Part shown: positions 1 to 8,443 of the stretch, piece by piece | Layout of the letters: the number at the start of each line of letters is the position of its first letter | Numbering within the stretch: the stretch's first letter is position 1 | DNA from: JAKFWI01 sp031399165 | Lineage (GTDB): Bacteria > Pseudomonadota > Alphaproteobacteria > Caulobacterales > Aquidulcibacteraceae | Direction of reading: 5' to 3' | Length of the DNA: 64,000 nucleotides | NCBI GenBank assembly: GCA_031399165.1 | Contig: JANNOO010000033.1 | Coordinates: 1 to 64,000 of the forward strand | Position numbers and translations under genes: made by a program | Notes under the pieces: model-generated | What the model saw: only the letters and a program-made list of their open reading frames with translations | The model's database searches: none | What the model was told of the DNA's origin: nothing

Positions 1-130
1 CCCCCCCACCCGCCCAATCGCCCCCCCGCCGCGCCAAACCGGCCCCCCCCAACCCCCCCCCGGTTGCGGGGGTGGGGGGACTTTCCCCGCCCCTAAACCC
101 GGGGGGGGCAACAATGGGACGGCCCCCCCC
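1..130. other. C/G homopolymer-rich segment, probably poor-quality contig end
   Basis: The segment is almost entirely runs of C or G seven to twelve bases long, with no reading frame and no resemblance to the codon-structured DNA that follows. Nothing like it occurs elsewhere in the window. The likeliest explanation is a noisy consensus at a contig end. I see no gene or regulatory site in it. Confidence 0.6.
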
Positions 131-131
131 C

Positions 132-180
132 CCTCAGTCAGCTACGCTGACAGCTCCCCCGTAAACAGGGGAGCATCCCC
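132..180. repeat. REP-like double-hairpin intergenic element
   Basis: Two adjacent inverted repeats are visible. GTCAGC (137-142) pairs with GCTGAC (146-151), and GCTCCCC (153-159) pairs with GGGGAGC (168-174). Short palindromic elements of this look (a GTCAGC stem followed by a C-rich/G-rich stem) are common between genes in alphaproteobacteria. It lies just upstream of the first gene. It could also serve as a transcription terminator for a gene outside the window, although no T-run follows. Confidence 0.45.
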
Positions 181-205
181 ACAATCCTCCTCAACAGGGC
201 AGACA

Positions 206-787
206 ATGGCAGATGAAAACCTCGCTTCACTGCCCCTGCACTATGAACGGCATCTCGGTGATATCCAGCGCGGGTGGTCAGATGAGAAGGAGACGCATGG
301 CGTTCAAATCGTCAGCTTCGAAAGGCAACCAGAGCCGGGCGTTAGGACGTTTGCAACGCTCGGGCTGGGTCGGCATGTTGTCAAACAGCCCCGCTCAGGC
401 AGCATACGTCAAGAGCTGCTAATTTCGGTCAACGAAGCCTTTTCATCTGACGCTGTCGCCGGCCTGTTATTATCGTTGGCAGAGCGCGTACTAGTGCGTC
501 ACGAGGCTCTGTTGCGCGGTGAAGTTATCGGGCCTGCGGCGCCAGTCGTCGCGGGCTCTAAGTTGACTGCGATCTATGTCACCAACCCCAGCCCGTTTGA
601 TAAGTCGCTGACTGAGTTTGCCTCCGAGCCCCCGCCGCTGGTCTTCGCTTACCTCGTGCCCATCGCCGAAGCAGAAGCCGTACTCGTTCGCGAGAAGGGA
701 TGTCGATGGTTCGAAGAGCAATTAGAGCGACAGAATCCAGACATCTGGAATCTTGCTCGCACGGAAACTATTCAGGCTCCTGCATAG
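206..787 (+). CDS. Suppressor-of-fused (SUFU) domain protein
   Basis: A 193-residue soluble protein resembling the bacterial SUFU-domain family. The supporting features are an early 'TFATLGLGRH'-like strand, the central 'YVTNPSPFD' motif, then 'PPPLVFAYLVPI' followed by a Glu/Ala-rich helix and an aromatic 'WFEEQLE' segment. The domain spans nearly the whole chain. Bacterial members are often standalone and are proposed to be immunity or toxin-neutralising proteins, but the role of this one is unknown. No toxin gene is visible beside it and it sits next to the degraded-looking contig end, so its upstream partner may be missing. Base composition looks slightly less GC-rich than its neighbours, which fits an accessory gene. 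Confidence 0.65.
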   Translation: MADENLASLPLHYERHLGDIQRGWSDEKETHGVQIVSFERQPEPGVRTFATLGLGRHVVKQPRSGSIRQELLISVNEAFSSDAVAGLLLSLAERVLVRHEALLRGEVIGPAAPVVAGSKLTAIYVTNPSPFDKSLTEFASEPPPLVFAYLVPIAEAEAVLVREKGCRWFEEQLERQNPDIWNLARTETIQAPA

Positions 788-947
788 CAATCAGCTTTTT
801 TTCCTCTTCTGAGCTGCTTTTTGCGGGCACGAAATGCTCGACCGCTTGGTGGTTTATTCGCGTGTGTCCCGGCGTTGCGCACGCACGCTAATCGCCAAAG
901 TGACGTTCCGCCTTGCCTCCCCCTTCCGCCCCATGTGAAAACAGGCC

Positions 948-2099
948 ATGAGCGGGCGTAGCTTCACCTTCGGCGTGTTCGCCGCGCTGGTGTTTAACGC
1001 CGCGCTGATGGCCATGCCATTTACCGTGCTCGGCGCGTGGAGCGCTTATCGCGACGGCGAAGTCTACAAGTACACGCTGACGCCGCAGGCGATCGCCGCT
1101 ACGCGGGGCACGCTCGATCGCGTCATCGCTGACATGATCGGCGCTGAGGCCGATCGGCGCGCATCCTGGGCCGCCTTTATCGAACGCGAAATCAACGAAG
1201 GCGATTATCACGCCGCGCAAGGCCTGTTGCTCGCCGCGCCGGCGATCCTGCCCCCGGCTGACGCCAACCGCCTGAAGACTCAATTGCCGCCGGGCGCGCG
1301 CGACGATCAGATCGGCGCGGCCGCCCTCTCCTTCCTGCCGCAGGAAACGCAGGAGCGCTACGCAACGCCGCTATCGACCAATGCCTTCGTCGTGCTCGGC
1401 GATCTGCGCGATCTTGCGAACGACGCCCAATCGTGGGTCCGCGGCGAACGCGTTGACGAACTCACCTTCATCCTCAACGGCCTCGGTGTCGCGATCCAGA
1501 ACGATGCGAACGCCAGCGCGCGCGATGGCGCCTCCGTCGTCAAAGCCACGCGGCGCACCGGCAAGCTTTCGCCGGGCTTTACCGATTATCTGCGCCGCCG
1601 CTGCTTCGCCGCGATCCCGCCCGCCCGCTTGAAGCAGAACCTGACAGGAGCGCTGGAGAAGGCGCCCGTGGGCGAAGAGCAAATGGCCGTCGCCGCCGCG
1701 TTTCAGGCCAGCATCGATCCTGCCGGCTATCAGCGGCTGCTGGGAGACCTTGCGCATATTCAGGCGATGGCCAATGCCGGCGGCGCGCCGGTCGCGGCCG
1801 CGCTTTTGCAGCATGCGCAGAACGGCGCCGATCTCGGGCGGTTGCATATCATCGCGCAGGGCGGCGATCGCGCGTGGTTCGTGGCCAAACGCGGCGGCGC
1901 GCCCACCCTGCTGGCCACGGCCAAGGGCACGCTGCAATTCACGCCGACCATGCTGGCGATTTATGGCGCGCTGGCGCTGAACCTGATCGCGCTGTTGTTT
2001 GCGTCATCAATGACGCTGCTCGAAGCGGTGCAGTCGGCGTTCAGCGGACCGCGCATAGACGTATCCGACGAAGACGAAGTCTCCGCCGCCAACGCCTGA
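948..2099 (+). CDS. Conserved hypothetical membrane-anchored protein
   Basis: This 383-residue protein has a hydrophobic segment near residues 7-28 and a second one near residues 335-355. A long, mainly helical Ala-rich region lies between them. The layout suggests a periplasmic domain bounded by two membrane helices, ending in an acidic tail. I do not recognise the family and see no catalytic motif. It stands alone, with 160 bp of featureless DNA upstream, and converges on the divergent flagellin gene 15 bp downstream. Confidence 0.6.
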   Translation: MSGRSFTFGVFAALVFNAALMAMPFTVLGAWSAYRDGEVYKYTLTPQAIAATRGTLDRVIADMIGAEADRRASWAAFIEREINEGDYHAAQGLLLAAPAILPPADANRLKTQLPPGARDDQIGAAALSFLPQETQERYATPLSTNAFVVLGDLRDLANDAQSWVRGERVDELTFILNGLGVAIQNDANASARDGASVVKATRRTGKLSPGFTDYLRRRCFAAIPPARLKQNLTGALEKAPVGEEQMAVAAAFQASIDPAGYQRLLGDLAHIQAMANAGGAPVAAALLQHAQNGADLGRLHIIAQGGDRAWFVAKRGGAPTLLATAKGTLQFTPTMLAIYGALALNLIALLFASSMTLLEAVQSAFSGPRIDVSDEDEVSAANA

Positions 2100-2114
2100 A
2101 ACACGGACCCTGAA

Positions 2115-2906
2115 CTATTCCACGAACAGCGAGAGCAGCGCGCTCGGCGCGCTATTGGCGATCGCCGTTTGCGCGCCGGCCAGACTCTGGCGCACTTGCA
2201 GTGCGGTCAGCCGCGCCCCCTCCGCATCCAAATCGGTAACGACGTCGTTCGCCACCACCTTGTCCAGCGCGTTCAGAAAGCCGTCATGCGCGGCAAGTTT
2301 TTGCGAGGCGCCGGAAAGCCGGCTGAGCGCGATGTCGATCCGCGCCAGGCTGGCGTCAGCATCGCGCGCGGATGCGGCGGCGGACGAAGCGTCGGCCAGG
2401 CCAGCGCCCTTGGCGAGGCGCAGCACGTCTTCAGCGCCCGGCGCATCCTTCAGGCGCAGATCAAATCCCTGCACCGTGATCGGCGGCGCGTCGGGATCAA
2501 CATCAAGCGTCAAGTTTTCGCCGGCAAGCACCGAAGCGCCAGCATCAACCGCGCCGTTCACCACCTGCTCGTAGCGCTGAAGCAGCGCCTTGAAACTCTG
2601 ATCCGCCGCGGCGCGCGCCGCATCATCGCCATTGGCGGCCGCGCGGGCCAGATCGCGCATCTGTGAAACGATGTTCGCCGCTTCACGGCCCGTGGCAAGC
2701 GCGAGATCCAATCCGCCCGAAGCCTGCGCCAAACCTGCACGCGCGCCGGCGATCTCGGTGCGATAGCCCTGCCCATTCTTGATTGTATCTGGCTCGATGC
2801 TATCGGTCCGCAGCTTCTGGCCGCCCGTATCGCCCATCTGCGCGCGCGGCGTATTGGCGACGCTCGGCGCCGGCATGAACGGAACGGACTGAACGCTACT
2901 GACCAT
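2115..2906 (-). CDS. Divergent flagellin-like protein
   Basis: A 263-residue protein. I chose the ATG at 2906 because AGGAG lies 7 nt before it; an upstream in-frame start at 2933 has no such site. The C-terminus has the flagellin D0 pattern ('LDAEGARLTALQVRQSL' then 'IANSAPSALLSLF'), matching the ends of the two ordinary flagellins at 9970 and 11279. The middle ('MRDLARAAANGDD' onward) aligns with flagellin D1. The N-terminus lacks the conserved 'SVNTNYGA...ALQNLN' D0 helix and is replaced by a Pro/Thr-rich stretch. It may be a minor filament or junction protein, or a relic. No clear sigma-54 promoter precedes it. Confidence 0.7.
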   Translation of the reverse strand: MVSSVQSVPFMPAPSVANTPRAQMGDTGGQKLRTDSIEPDTIKNGQGYRTEIAGARAGLAQASGGLDLALATGREAANIVSQMRDLARAAANGDDAARAAADQSFKALLQRYEQVVNGAVDAGASVLAGENLTLDVDPDAPPITVQGFDLRLKDAPGAEDVLRLAKGAGLADASSAAASARDADASLARIDIALSRLSGASQKLAAHDGFLNALDKVVANDVVTDLDAEGARLTALQVRQSLAGAQTAIANSAPSALLSLFVE

Positions 2907-3138
2907 TTCTAGCTCCTCGCGGATTCGCCCCAAACACCAATTCGGCGGCGATGCGGCCAGGTTCTGCCGCGTCTGTCGACGCTTATGCCATGTTAGGGAA
3001 TTGTTAGGGTTAATATCGGTTAGGTTTTTCGGCGTTTTCCGAATTTATTTTTTCCCGCGTTAACCATTCGACGAGTGGAAACGAATCGAACGGCGCGGCT
3101 TTAACGGCGCATTGAGGCGCGCACGCTATCATTTGCGC

Positions 3139-3921
3139 ATGAAGCTGGCGGTGATCGTCGACGCATGCAGCGTGGGAAAGGCAGGCGCAAGCCTGCTTGC
3201 GGCGCCGCTCGGCAGAGCCTGCGTGCTCAACCGCGTGCTGGAGCGGTGTGCGCGCGTGCCGGGAATCGGCGCACTGATCTGCGTCATGCCCAACGACGCC
3301 CAATTCGACGCCCTCGCCGATGAAGCCGAGCATTGCGACGCGCTGGTGGTGCGCGGCGATGGCGACGCGCTGGCGCTGTGCGCTGACGCCGCCAGCCAGG
3401 CCGGCGCCGACTTCGTGATTCGCGTAAAGGCCGATCAACCCTTCTTCGATCCTGACCTGTGTGCGCGTGTGCTGAATCTTCTGCATGACGCGGATGCTGA
3501 CTATTCCTGCAACGATCTGCCCGCCTCTTGGCCAGATGGACTCGATTGCGAGATATTTGCAGCCCGTCTGTTGCACTGGGCCGACGCACTCGCCGATCAT
3601 CCTGAGCAGAGAGCGAAGGTGACAGCCTGGATGCGCGGAAATTCCGATCTCAAGAAGGCCTGCCTTACCGGCCCCGGCGACAGTTTCGCCGCCATGCGCT
3701 GGGCGCTGGACTGGCCGGAAGATCTGGCGTTTGCGCAAGCTGTGTTCGCCGAGATGGGCGAGCGCGCCGCCAGCGTTTCAGCGGCCGAGATCGCCTCGTT
3801 CTGTATGCGCCGGCCTGACGTTCCCGCCCTCAACGCGCAGCGCAACAATGCGGTACGCCTGAAAGCCAAGGCGCGGGCAGATATTGAAACCCCGCCGATG
3901 AGCATGGGTGCAGTCGGTTGA
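3139..3921 (+). CDS. Degenerate SpsF-type cytidylyltransferase paralogue
   Basis: A 260-residue protein that aligns without obvious gaps to the 260-residue cytidylyltransferase at 8444-9226. Shared blocks are the N-terminal strand, 'CDALVVRG', 'AGADFVIRV', 'PASWPDGLDCE', 'LTGP' and 'AMRWALDWPED'. The nucleotide-binding signature has been lost: R10, R15 and K19 of the intact copy are C, A and L here, 'SDCPF' has become 'ADQPF', and 'EREHVTPW' has become 'EQRAKVTAW'. Catalysis by the family mechanism is therefore doubtful. The ATG at 3139 is preferred to a TTG 27 bp upstream. Its stop overlaps the TTG start of pseC (TTGA), so the two are probably co-translated. It may be a regulatory or scaffolding pseudoenzyme. 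Confidence 0.7.
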   Translation: MKLAVIVDACSVGKAGASLLAAPLGRACVLNRVLERCARVPGIGALICVMPNDAQFDALADEAEHCDALVVRGDGDALALCADAASQAGADFVIRVKADQPFFDPDLCARVLNLLHDADADYSCNDLPASWPDGLDCEIFAARLLHWADALADHPEQRAKVTAWMRGNSDLKKACLTGPGDSFAAMRWALDWPEDLAFAQAVFAEMGERAASVSAAEIASFCMRRPDVPALNAQRNNAVRLKAKARADIETPPMSMGAVG

Positions 3922-5126
3922 GCGCGCGCGCGCTGCGCCCGGCCGCGCCGCCGGCGAAGGCGAAATCCTTTCTGCCCTACGGCCGCCAGACGATCGACGA
4001 GCAGGATATCCTCGCCGTCGCCGCGATCTTGCGCTCCGATTACCTGACCACCGGCCCCGCGGTTGAAGCGTTCGAACACGCCGTCGCGGACTTTGTTGGC
4101 GCTGATCATGCAATCGCCTGCTCCAACGGCACGGCCGCGTTGCATCTGGCGATGCAGGCGCTTGGCGTTGGCCCCGGCGATCTGGTCATCGTTCCCACGA
4201 TCACCTTCCTCGCCACCGCCAACGCCGCGCGCTTTTGCGGCGCTGATGTAATTTTCGCCGATGTTGACCCGGACACGGCGCTGATGACGCCCGCGACGCT
4301 GCGTGCAGCCATTGCGCGCGCGAACGGGCGCAAGATCAAAGCCATCCTCCCCGTTCACCTGGGCGGCGGCGCCTGCGCCATGGAAGAGATCGCCGCCATC
4401 GCCCGGGAAATCGGCGCGGCGGTGGTGGAAGACGCCTGCCACGCGCTGGCGACCAGCAGCGAAGCGGGCCGCGCCGGCAATTGCCGCCACAGTGCGATGA
4501 CCATCTTCTCGTTCCACCCGGTCAAGACCATCGCCACCGGCGAAGGCGGCATGGTGATGACGCGCGATCCGGACCTGGCGAAAAAACTCCGCTTCTTCCG
4601 CAATCACGGCGTGGAGCGAGACAGCGATAACTTCGTCGATCCCACGCTGAGCCGCGATGAAGATGGCGGCGATGCGCCCTGGGCCTATGAGATGCAGGCG
4701 CTGGGCTTCAATTATCGCCTCAACGATATCCAGGCCGCGCTTGGCCTGTCGCAAATGCGCAAACTGCCAGCCTTCGCCACGCGCCGCCGCGCGCTCAGCC
4801 TGCTCTACGCCGACGCCCTGCCCGAAAGCATCGGTCACGTGCGGATGAATCCAGGCGCCTGCCCGCACCTGTTCATCGCGCTGATCGATTTCTCCCGCAC
4901 GCCACGCGGCGTCGTGATGAAGCGCCTGCGCGAAGCGGGCATCGGCGCGCAAGTGCATTACATGCCTGTCCATCGCCAGCCCTATTACAAAGCGCTCTAC
5001 GGCGAGACACACCTGCCCGGCGCCGAAGCCTATTACCGCCGCTGCCTCTCCCTGCCGCTCTTCCCCGGCATGCACGATGACGATGCGTTGCGTGTGGTGG
5101 ACGCACTGAGCGAAGCGTTGAGGTAG
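3918..5126 (+). CDS. pseC: UDP-4-amino-4,6-dideoxy-N-acetyl-L-altrosamine transaminase (PseC)
   Basis: A 402-residue DegT/DnrJ/EryC1 aminotransferase. It would convert the 4-keto sugar made by PseB into UDP-4-amino-4,6-dideoxy-beta-L-AltNAc, the second step of pseudaminic acid synthesis (FlmB in Caulobacter). Visible family features are 'YGRQTID' near residue 21, 'TTGP' (44-47), 'SNGTAALHLA' (69-78), the Asp in 'VVEDACHA' (D172) and the PLP lysine K203 in 'SFHPVKTIATGEGG'. The start is TTG, overlapping the stop of the upstream gene by four bases, which implies translational coupling. Its partner pseB is 10 kb away. Confidence 0.9.
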   Translation: MSARALRPAAPPAKAKSFLPYGRQTIDEQDILAVAAILRSDYLTTGPAVEAFEHAVADFVGADHAIACSNGTAALHLAMQALGVGPGDLVIVPTITFLATANAARFCGADVIFADVDPDTALMTPATLRAAIARANGRKIKAILPVHLGGGACAMEEIAAIAREIGAAVVEDACHALATSSEAGRAGNCRHSAMTIFSFHPVKTIATGEGGMVMTRDPDLAKKLRFFRNHGVERDSDNFVDPTLSRDEDGGDAPWAYEMQALGFNYRLNDIQAALGLSQMRKLPAFATRRRALSLLYADALPESIGHVRMNPGACPHLFIALIDFSRTPRGVVMKRLREAGIGAQVHYMPVHRQPYYKALYGETHLPGAEAYYRRCLSLPLFPGMHDDDALRVVDALSEALR

Positions 5127-5232
5127 CGATCCGGCGAGCGACAATCAGTCAGGTTCTTTCCCGCATTACACAATCATACGTTTTTCGTTTCGTTAACCGA
5201 ATCGAGGATAAGGTCTCGCGAGGAGATTATGC

Positions 5233-6231
5233 ATGCGCTCTGCTGTTTTTGCGTCCGTCGCAGCCTTTGCCCTGGTCGGGTGCGCCTCGACCACAACAAC
5301 GCGTGCGGTGCAGTCGCACAGAACAGCGCCAGCCCATAAAGTTCTATTTCCACTCAACAACGAACTGCGCGATGCGGTCGATCTAGAGTGGATTGGTGGA
5401 GCTTCACAACACTCATACCTTTTTGCCGAACCGAACGGAAAAGTTCTGCGCCAGACAATCGAGAAGGCGCTTGAAAAATCAGGCTTGCAGGCGGGGACGC
5501 CAATTCGCGCACGGTATGGATTGCGCGTACTCGTGTCCGAGGCCAAAGGCCCGCATGCCGGCGTCGGCTCACAGGCGCGTCTGACCGCAACTTATACAAT
5601 TGTGGAGCGCGCGACAGGCCAGGAAGTTTTTCGCCAAACGGTTCAAACCGAAGGCACATCCATTTTTCTTGGCCTCAATGAAAATGACCTTAAACTTGCT
5701 TGGGACATAAGCGCCCCGCTAACCGCCAAGGTGGCTGTCGATGGCGTCCTTGCCCGAATTGTGGAGAGAAACGAGGATACGTTCAACACAGGTCTGAGCG
5801 CTAGCGAGTGGTCAGATTTCTGGGAGAGCTACCGCGCGACAGCTATCGTCTCCATTCTTTTGGGGCCTTCTGTTGCTGGCCTGAACTTCGTCAATCCAAA
5901 CAATTATTTCCCGTGGGCCAGCGACGGCGCAGCAAAGGCGACCGCGCGTCGCGAGGAAAATATCGACGCGCTAAATGATTTCCAGGCGGTCCCGGAAGCT
6001 CGCAACGCGCGCAAGAGGTCAGCTCAGGCGAACTATTTTGCTTCAGCGACGAATGCGAGCGGTTTTTTGCTCGCGCTTGCCAAGGACCAAGGCGTCGCGC
6101 CGGTGCCGATCTTTCCATGCGAGGGAAGTCCGAAGACAGAGGCTTTGAAAACCATCGCGATGATGCAGGGCATTGGCTTCACCACGGACAGCTGCATGAT
6201 ACGACGCTCGCGCTTTAGCGGCGGGCAATAA
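5233..6231 (+). CDS. Putative lipoprotein of unknown function
   Basis: A 332-residue protein beginning with a short signal peptide and a lipobox (LVGC, Cys17), so it is probably lipid-anchored. The rest is a soluble domain with mixed composition and a hydrophobic stretch around residues 205-222. An AGGAGA ribosome-binding site precedes the ATG. I do not recognise the fold. Codon use is visibly less GC-biased than in the adjacent pse genes, so it may be a later insertion between pseC and pseI. Confidence 0.65.
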   Translation: MRSAVFASVAAFALVGCASTTTTRAVQSHRTAPAHKVLFPLNNELRDAVDLEWIGGASQHSYLFAEPNGKVLRQTIEKALEKSGLQAGTPIRARYGLRVLVSEAKGPHAGVGSQARLTATYTIVERATGQEVFRQTVQTEGTSIFLGLNENDLKLAWDISAPLTAKVAVDGVLARIVERNEDTFNTGLSASEWSDFWESYRATAIVSILLGPSVAGLNFVNPNNYFPWASDGAAKATARREENIDALNDFQAVPEARNARKRSAQANYFASATNASGFLLALAKDQGVAPVPIFPCEGSPKTEALKTIAMMQGIGFTTDSCMIRRSRFSGGQ

Positions 6232-6415
6232 TCGACGACGATGCGTTGCGCATGAAAGCGTTGATTTAAGTCAGCGCATAACACGACAACAACTCTTGTC
6301 TCGACGTCATGCGGTGCGTGATACAACGCCCCCTATCCCTGCCCCTTGGCCAAGCTGCGAACGGAAAACGCCAAACATATCCGACCCACCTCGCGGCGCC
6401 GTTACACTCAGCGCC

Positions 6416-7024
6416 ATGACTCGTGAACCCTTCTCCCTCCAGGATGCATGGCAAGGCGTCGGCGATCTTTACGCCGCGATCGTGGCGCTGTTCGGCGCGC
6501 CCTTCGCGCTGGCTGAGCGGCTCATGCTGGTGCGCAAAAGCCGCCGCGAGATTCTCGAATGGCTGGGCCCGGTCGAAGCGCTGGCGCGGCGGCTGTTGCT
6601 GCTGAAAGCGCTGACCATGCCGAAGCCGAACGAGCCGCCGGCAAAAGTCTTGCCGGGCAAGCTCATCATCGCGTTCTCGGATCGGCCGATTGGCGACATC
6701 CATCCCGATTCCGCGCAATGGCGCGTGCGCTTCAACGTCATGCCGTTCGGCGTGCTGCGCGGCAAACGGCGCGAAGACTCATGCGCAGACAGGCGCGGCG
6801 GCGACATCAATTTCAACGCCCTGCCGCTGGCGCGCCGCCTCGAAGCCCTGCGTCGCACGCTGGAAAATCCCGCGCCCGCCGTGGCGCGCCTCTGCCGCCT
6901 GCCCGCTGCCAAGCGCGAAGAGGTCGAATCCGCCTTCCGCCCCTACCGCCCGCGCGCCACCTGCGCACGATCCGCGCTCGACGACGCCCAACGCGAGATC
7001 GGCCTCGCGCTCAATACATCATAA
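6416..7024 (+). CDS. Conserved hypothetical protein
   Basis: A 202-residue protein, starting at ATG 6416. The frame is open 120 bp further upstream, but that extension is Pro-rich and out of character. Residues 10-65 are helical and hydrophobic-patterned, and the C-terminal half is Arg-rich ('RLCRLPAAKREEVE', 'FRPYRPRATC'). No signal peptide, clear membrane helix or catalytic motif is visible. I do not recognise it. It stands alone, followed by the repeat cluster at 7100-7262. Confidence 0.55.
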   Translation: MTREPFSLQDAWQGVGDLYAAIVALFGAPFALAERLMLVRKSRREILEWLGPVEALARRLLLLKALTMPKPNEPPAKVLPGKLIIAFSDRPIGDIHPDSAQWRVRFNVMPFGVLRGKRREDSCADRRGGDINFNALPLARRLEALRRTLENPAPAVARLCRLPAAKREEVESAFRPYRPRATCARSALDDAQREIGLALNTS

Positions 7025-7099
7025 CGCGCGCGAAAAGCTGATCGTCCGCACACGGAGCGAAAGCCCGTGAACGTGGAGCTGCGTGTGCAGAACAAAGCG

Positions 7100-7262
7100 C
7101 CCAGCTTCCCCTCGATGGGGAAGCTGTCGAGCGCAGCGAGACTGAAGGGGTGGAAACGCAACGATGCCGACGAGCCACTTGAGGCTAAACGCGAAACGCA
7201 CGGCAACACCCCATCCCCCTCGCTTCGCTCGGGATTTTCCCCGTGGAGGGGAAGGAGGGTCC
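7100..7262. repeat. Composite palindromic intergenic repeat
   Basis: Two hairpin modules face each other in the gap between the hypothetical gene and pseI. AGCTTCCCC (7103-7111) pairs with GGGGAAGCT (7117-7125), and TTCCCC (7237-7242) pairs with GGGGAA (7248-7253). Each is flanked by short direct motifs such as 'GCGCAGCGAG' and 'CCCCTCGCTTCGC' that look like inverted copies of each other. This is typical of dispersed extragenic palindromes in alphaproteobacteria. It may also stop transcription converging from both sides. Confidence 0.55.
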
Positions 7263-7270
7263 GCGAACGT

Positions 7271-8341
7271 TCAGGCTTGTCGTTTTACCTGCGCCGCCTC
7301 GATCATGTCCCAGGCCAGCGGCTCGCCAAAGGCAATCGCGCGCGCGGCGCAGGCGCCGAGCACAGCGTCGATGTGCTTGGGAGCGAGACCAAAACCTGGC
7401 CGGATGGAGCGAACGTTTTCGCTCGTAAACATCTCCCCCGCCGCGATCGGCTTTACGGCGAAGAGCGAGCGGCGAAATTGCTTGTTTCCCAGCTCTTCCG
7501 GCGAGCGCGAGTAATCCACGCGCCCCAGCGCGGCATGCGCGTTGCGGCAATCGCTGACCAGCGCGCGCAATTCGGCAGGCTCCAGCGAGAACGCGGAATC
7601 CACACCGCCCTGCGCCCGGCTCATGCAGAAGTGCTTTTCGATGAACGCGGCGCCAAGCGCGGTAGCTGCAACAGAGGCGGCCGTGCCGGGTGTGTGATCG
7701 GAGAGCCCGGCAACGCAGCCGAACCGCGCCGCCAGATCAGCAATCGTCGCGAGGTTCGCCGTTTCATAACGCGCCGGATAGGTGGAAACGCAATGCAGCA
7801 GGATCACCCCGCCCGCACCCTGCGCCCGGGCGCAGGCGACGGCCTCGGCGATCTCCGCCTCGCTGGCCATGCCCGTGGACATGATCAGCGGCTTGCCCGT
7901 GCGCGCAGCGCGGGCGATCAGCGGCAGATCAATCATTTCGAATGAGGCGATCTTGTAGGCGGGCGTATCAAGGCCTTCGAGCAGGTCGATCGCCGTCTCA
8001 TCGAACGGACTGGAAAACACCGTGACGCCAAGTTCGCGGCCCCGCGCGAACAGCGGGCCATGCCATTCGTAGGGCGTGTGCGCCTCTTCATAAAGATCGT
8101 GCAGCGTGCGTCCGTCCCACAGCCCGCCCTGCACAACGAAGCCCGGCCCATCATGCGCGATGGTGATCGTATCGGCGGTGTAGGTCTGCAGCTTCACCGC
8201 ATCGGCGCCGCAGGCGGCAGCCTCCTCCAGCAGCAGGAGCGCGCGATCGAGCGAGCCCTGATGATTGCCGGAGAGCTCGGCCACGATGTACGGCGGCTGG
8301 CCCGCCCCGATCTCGCGCCCGGCTATGAAAACGCTCTGCAT
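7271..8341 (-). CDS. pseI: Pseudaminic acid synthase (PseI)
   Basis: A 356-residue NeuB-family protein that would condense the 6-deoxy-AltdiNAc sugar with phosphoenolpyruvate to give pseudaminic acid. The TIM-barrel part shows 'AELSGNHQGS' (21-30), 'DAVKLQTY' (47-54), 'FSSPFDE', 'KIASFEM', 'STGMAS', 'LHCVSTYPA', 'GLSDHTPG' and 'IEKHFC'. A C-terminal antifreeze-like SAF domain follows ('RRSLFAVKPIAAGE'). 'NHQGS' and the HCVS.YPA pattern favour PseI over sialic acid synthase. It is divergent from the cytidylyltransferase gene, with 102 bp between the two starts. Confidence 0.9.
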   Translation of the reverse strand: MQSVFIAGREIGAGQPPYIVAELSGNHQGSLDRALLLLEEAAACGADAVKLQTYTADTITIAHDGPGFVVQGGLWDGRTLHDLYEEAHTPYEWHGPLFARGRELGVTVFSSPFDETAIDLLEGLDTPAYKIASFEMIDLPLIARAARTGKPLIMSTGMASEAEIAEAVACARAQGAGGVILLHCVSTYPARYETANLATIADLAARFGCVAGLSDHTPGTAASVAATALGAAFIEKHFCMSRAQGGVDSAFSLEPAELRALVSDCRNAHAALGRVDYSRSPEELGNKQFRRSLFAVKPIAAGEMFTSENVRSIRPGFGLAPKHIDAVLGACAARAIAFGEPLAWDMIEAAQVKRQA

Positions 8342-8443
8342 CGAATCACCTCGACGCAGTCTGCGCCCGAAATCCTGAACGCGTTGTTGAGCGCCATCGG
8401 CGTTAACGAGACATTGACGAGGCGCAGCGAATGCTCACGCCCC

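Noticed and set aside
2915..2975. GG-N10-GC match on the minus strand upstream of the divergent flagellin
   Set aside because: Only the invariant dinucleotides match; the -12 box reads CCGC in place of TTGC and no upstream activator motif is present.
3139..3921. Calling the cytidylyltransferase paralogue a pseudogene
   Set aside because: The frame is intact, the same length as the active copy and coupled to pseC; only motif residues are lost.
3597..5144. Long open frame antisense to pseC (about 515 codons)
   Set aside because: High-GC antisense shadow: pseC on the other strand has all family motifs, and the antisense product shows no recognisable domain.
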